31,938 bases of DNA, taken from an uncultured Bacilli bacterium. GTDB lineage: Bacteria > Bacillota_I > Bacilli_A > ML615J-28 > CAG-313. Below the pieces are notes generated by a model. The model was not told the DNA's origin. It saw only the letters and a list, made by a program, of their open reading frames with translations, and searched no databases. This document shows positions 30,616-31,938 of this stretch, one piece after another. Where the stretch lies: NCBI GenBank assembly GCA_947627685.1, contig CANQWZ010000005.1, forward strand, positions 1 through 31,938, written 5' to 3'. A program made the translations under genes and the position numbers. How positions within the stretch are numbered: the first letter of the stretch is position 1; each line of letters starts with the position of its first letter.

Positions 30616-31398
30616 TTAAACTAAACTTGTTTTGTTAAGGATGAGTTTACTAACAAATGCAAGTCCAATACTAAATAAGATCCCACCAGCAAGACACATA
30701 ATGACATTTAAGATTCCTGCATCCAGTGGTGTCATCATAGGAATCATCATAAATAAAAGCATTCCACCACCTAAAACACAAATAATAGATAGCCATAATT
30801 TGGTTTTTGCAACACACGCTAACGTTAAAGCGATAGAAATAAAGATAAGTAAAATAAACATTTTTGAAAGTAAACAACAAATGATTGTACCTACATTAAA
30901 TCCATCCATACGAAATGGAAGTCCAGCAATTGCTCCACCAATCATTCCACCAATAAAGAATAAGAATAGCATGACGATACTTGCGATAAAGCAAGTAATG
31001 GTTTTCGATATAACATATTCCATTCTCTTTGCTCTAATGGTAAATAGATTTTTTACATAACCACTTCTGAAATCTTCACTGACAAAGATACAAACAAAGA
31101 TGGCAACAATGAAATAAATAAGATTAATATTACACATACTTGTTAAATCCATGGACATACCAGCATTTGATGTAGCACCTAATATTTGCCATACATTCGT
31201 AAATGTTTCCATTACCGTTTCTTCTCCTGTTGAGGGATCTACAACAGAGGTGTTCCCCATAAAACTAGTCATTACAAGAATTAAAACGGGAATCATGAAA
31301 CAAATGCCAAACATTATATAGACTAAAGGAGTCTTAAACATTCTTCTACTATCTACTTTTAACATGCTCTTAAGATTATTTAAATTTGCTTTATTCAT
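30616..31398 (-). CDS. ABC-2 type transporter permease
   Basis: This 260-residue protein has about six hydrophobic helices (starting around residues 25, 97, 137, 176, 205 and 233) and a loop between the first two that would face outside. It resembles the permeases of BcrA/NatA-type exporters used for bacteriocin immunity, antibiotic or cation efflux. The substrate cannot be told from this. The phrase VSEDFRSGYVKNLFT before helix 3 is a typical ABC-2 permease feature (the conserved E--G---NL coupling segment). The start overlaps the ATPase stop by one base, with AGGAGGT as ribosome site, so the two are translated together. Confidence 0.85.
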   Translation of the reverse strand: MNKANLNNLKSMLKVDSRRMFKTPLVYIMFGICFMIPVLILVMTSFMGNTSVVDPSTGEETVMETFTNVWQILGATSNAGMSMDLTSMCNINLIYFIVAIFVCIFVSEDFRSGYVKNLFTIRAKRMEYVISKTITCFIASIVMLFLFFIGGMIGGAIAGLPFRMDGFNVGTIICCLLSKMFILLIFISIALTLACVAKTKLWLSIICVLGGGMLLFMMIPMMTPLDAGILNVIMCLAGGILFSIGLAFVSKLILNKTSLV

Positions 31399-31938
31399 TA
31401 TAATGTACCTCCTTTATCCATGAGATTAATGTAATATTCTTCTAAATTTATTTTGGCAGTTTGGACATAAGTAGGTAAAATATTTTCACTATATAGATAA
31501 CTTACAACATCTTTTGCCAAACAAGAATCATAAACACGAAGTTCATCATTTTCCTCAATAACCTTTTTGTATTTTTTTTCTAATGCCCGTTTTGCTTCTA
31601 TATTATCTTTTGCTTTTATCGCAACATATGTCGGACATTCTTTTTCTAATTCTTCCGCAGTCATTTCTTTAATCATTTTTCCATTACGAATAATACCATA
31701 ATGCGTCGCTATTTTTTCAAGTTCACCTAAAATATGTGATGAAATTAAAACAGTACAATTTAAATTTTTTGTAATATCGATTAATACTTCTCTCATGATT
31801 CTCATTCCATCAGCATCAAGTCCATTAATAGGTTCATCAAGAATGAGTAGTTTAGGGTTTCCAAGTAATGCAAAAGCAATGCCGATTCTTTGTTTCATAC
31901 CTAATGAACAATTTTTAAATTTATTAGAAGCAGATCCC
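31398..31938 (-). CDS. ABC transporter ATP-binding protein, 5' end outside the window
   Basis: The reading frame is open to the right edge, so the listed region is the C-terminal part only. Just inside the edge is the ABC signature (CSLGMKQR, the LSGGQ equivalent of BcrA-type ATPases). Walker B follows (LLILDEPINGLD), then the switch histidine region VLISSHILGELE. The Walker A and Q-loop must lie beyond the edge. The C-terminal extension of about 85 residues is typical of BcrA/NatA-type exporters. An internal ATG at 31898 is not the real start because the signature motif continues upstream of it. The partner permease follows directly. Confidence 0.9.
   Translation of the reverse strand, partial: GSASNKFKNCSLGMKQRIGIAFALLGNPKLLILDEPINGLDADGMRIMREVLIDITKNLNCTVLISSHILGELEKIATHYGIIRNGKMIKEMTAEELEKECPTYVAIKAKDNIEAKRALEKKYKKVIEENDELRVYDSCLAKDVVSYLYSENILPTYVQTAKINLEEYYINLMDKGGTL

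Noticed and set aside
30632..31060. Plus-strand open frame of 142 codons
   Set aside because: It is the opposite-strand shadow of the ABC permease and shows no independent features.
31398..31898. Complete ABC ATPase starting at the ATG at 31898
   Set aside because: The frame stays open to the window edge and the signature motif starts before that ATG; Walker A would be missing.
1..31938. tRNA or rRNA genes
   Set aside because: I found no T-loop/acceptor patterns or rRNA-like conserved GC-rich stretches on either strand.

Overview
The window looks like a chromosomal stretch of an AT-rich (about 30% GC by eye), endospore-forming Bacillota bacterium, probably an anaerobe on the Bacilli/Erysipelotrichia side. 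The sporulation evidence is a spoIIGA-sigE-sigG cluster and a cotJB-cotJC pair. Both sit near division and peptidoglycan genes (ftsZ, ftsW-murG-murB), as in classic Firmicute genomes. Acetate kinase, an iron-sulfur flavoprotein and a NifU-like/GGGtGRT pair fit an anaerobic fermenter. Nothing here fixes the genus. Every gene but one is on the minus strand, so the layout is best read from right to left.

Right edge (29.5-31.9 kb): a partial ABC exporter (ATPase cut by the window edge, then its permease), a protein built of repeated 25-residue motifs, and a broken fragment of a sugar O-acetyltransferase. An AAA/DUF4143 ATPase with a consensus promoter follows (28.2-29.5 kb), then an iron-sulfur flavoprotein, tgt and a lipoprotein (25.3-28.0 kb).

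Middle (19-25.3 kb): the only plus-strand gene, a 536-residue membrane protein of unknown function, lies between two perfect 25-bp direct repeats. One repeat copy forms an arm of a terminator hairpin behind a strong minus-strand promoter that could make a small RNA. Next come ftsW-murG-murB and the sporulation operon cotJB-cotJC.

Central core (9-19 kb): a Sel1-repeat protein, ackA, ftsZ, then an array of ten 11/12-bp tandem repeats, an AlbA-type regulator and a phosphodiesterase-like protein. The spoIIGA-sigE-sigG cluster and a folate-type ECF transporter S component follow. The order ftsZ ... spoIIGA-sigE-sigG is the ancestral Firmicute order interrupted by two accessory genes.

Left part (0-9 kb): gpmI, a hemolysin III family membrane protein, the NifU-like/GGGtGRT pair, and finally a three-gene ECF sigma / membrane anti-sigma-like / secreted metallopeptidase operon. 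A TGAAAC-N17-CGTATT promoter precedes the ECF sigma gene, which suggests a self-activating envelope or secretion response. This operon and the repeat-flanked membrane gene are the best candidates for undescribed biology. Many vegetative promoters follow TTGAAT or a similar -35, a 17-nt spacer and TATAAT. Most operons end in clear intrinsic terminators. Positions in the findings come from reading by eye and could be off by a base.
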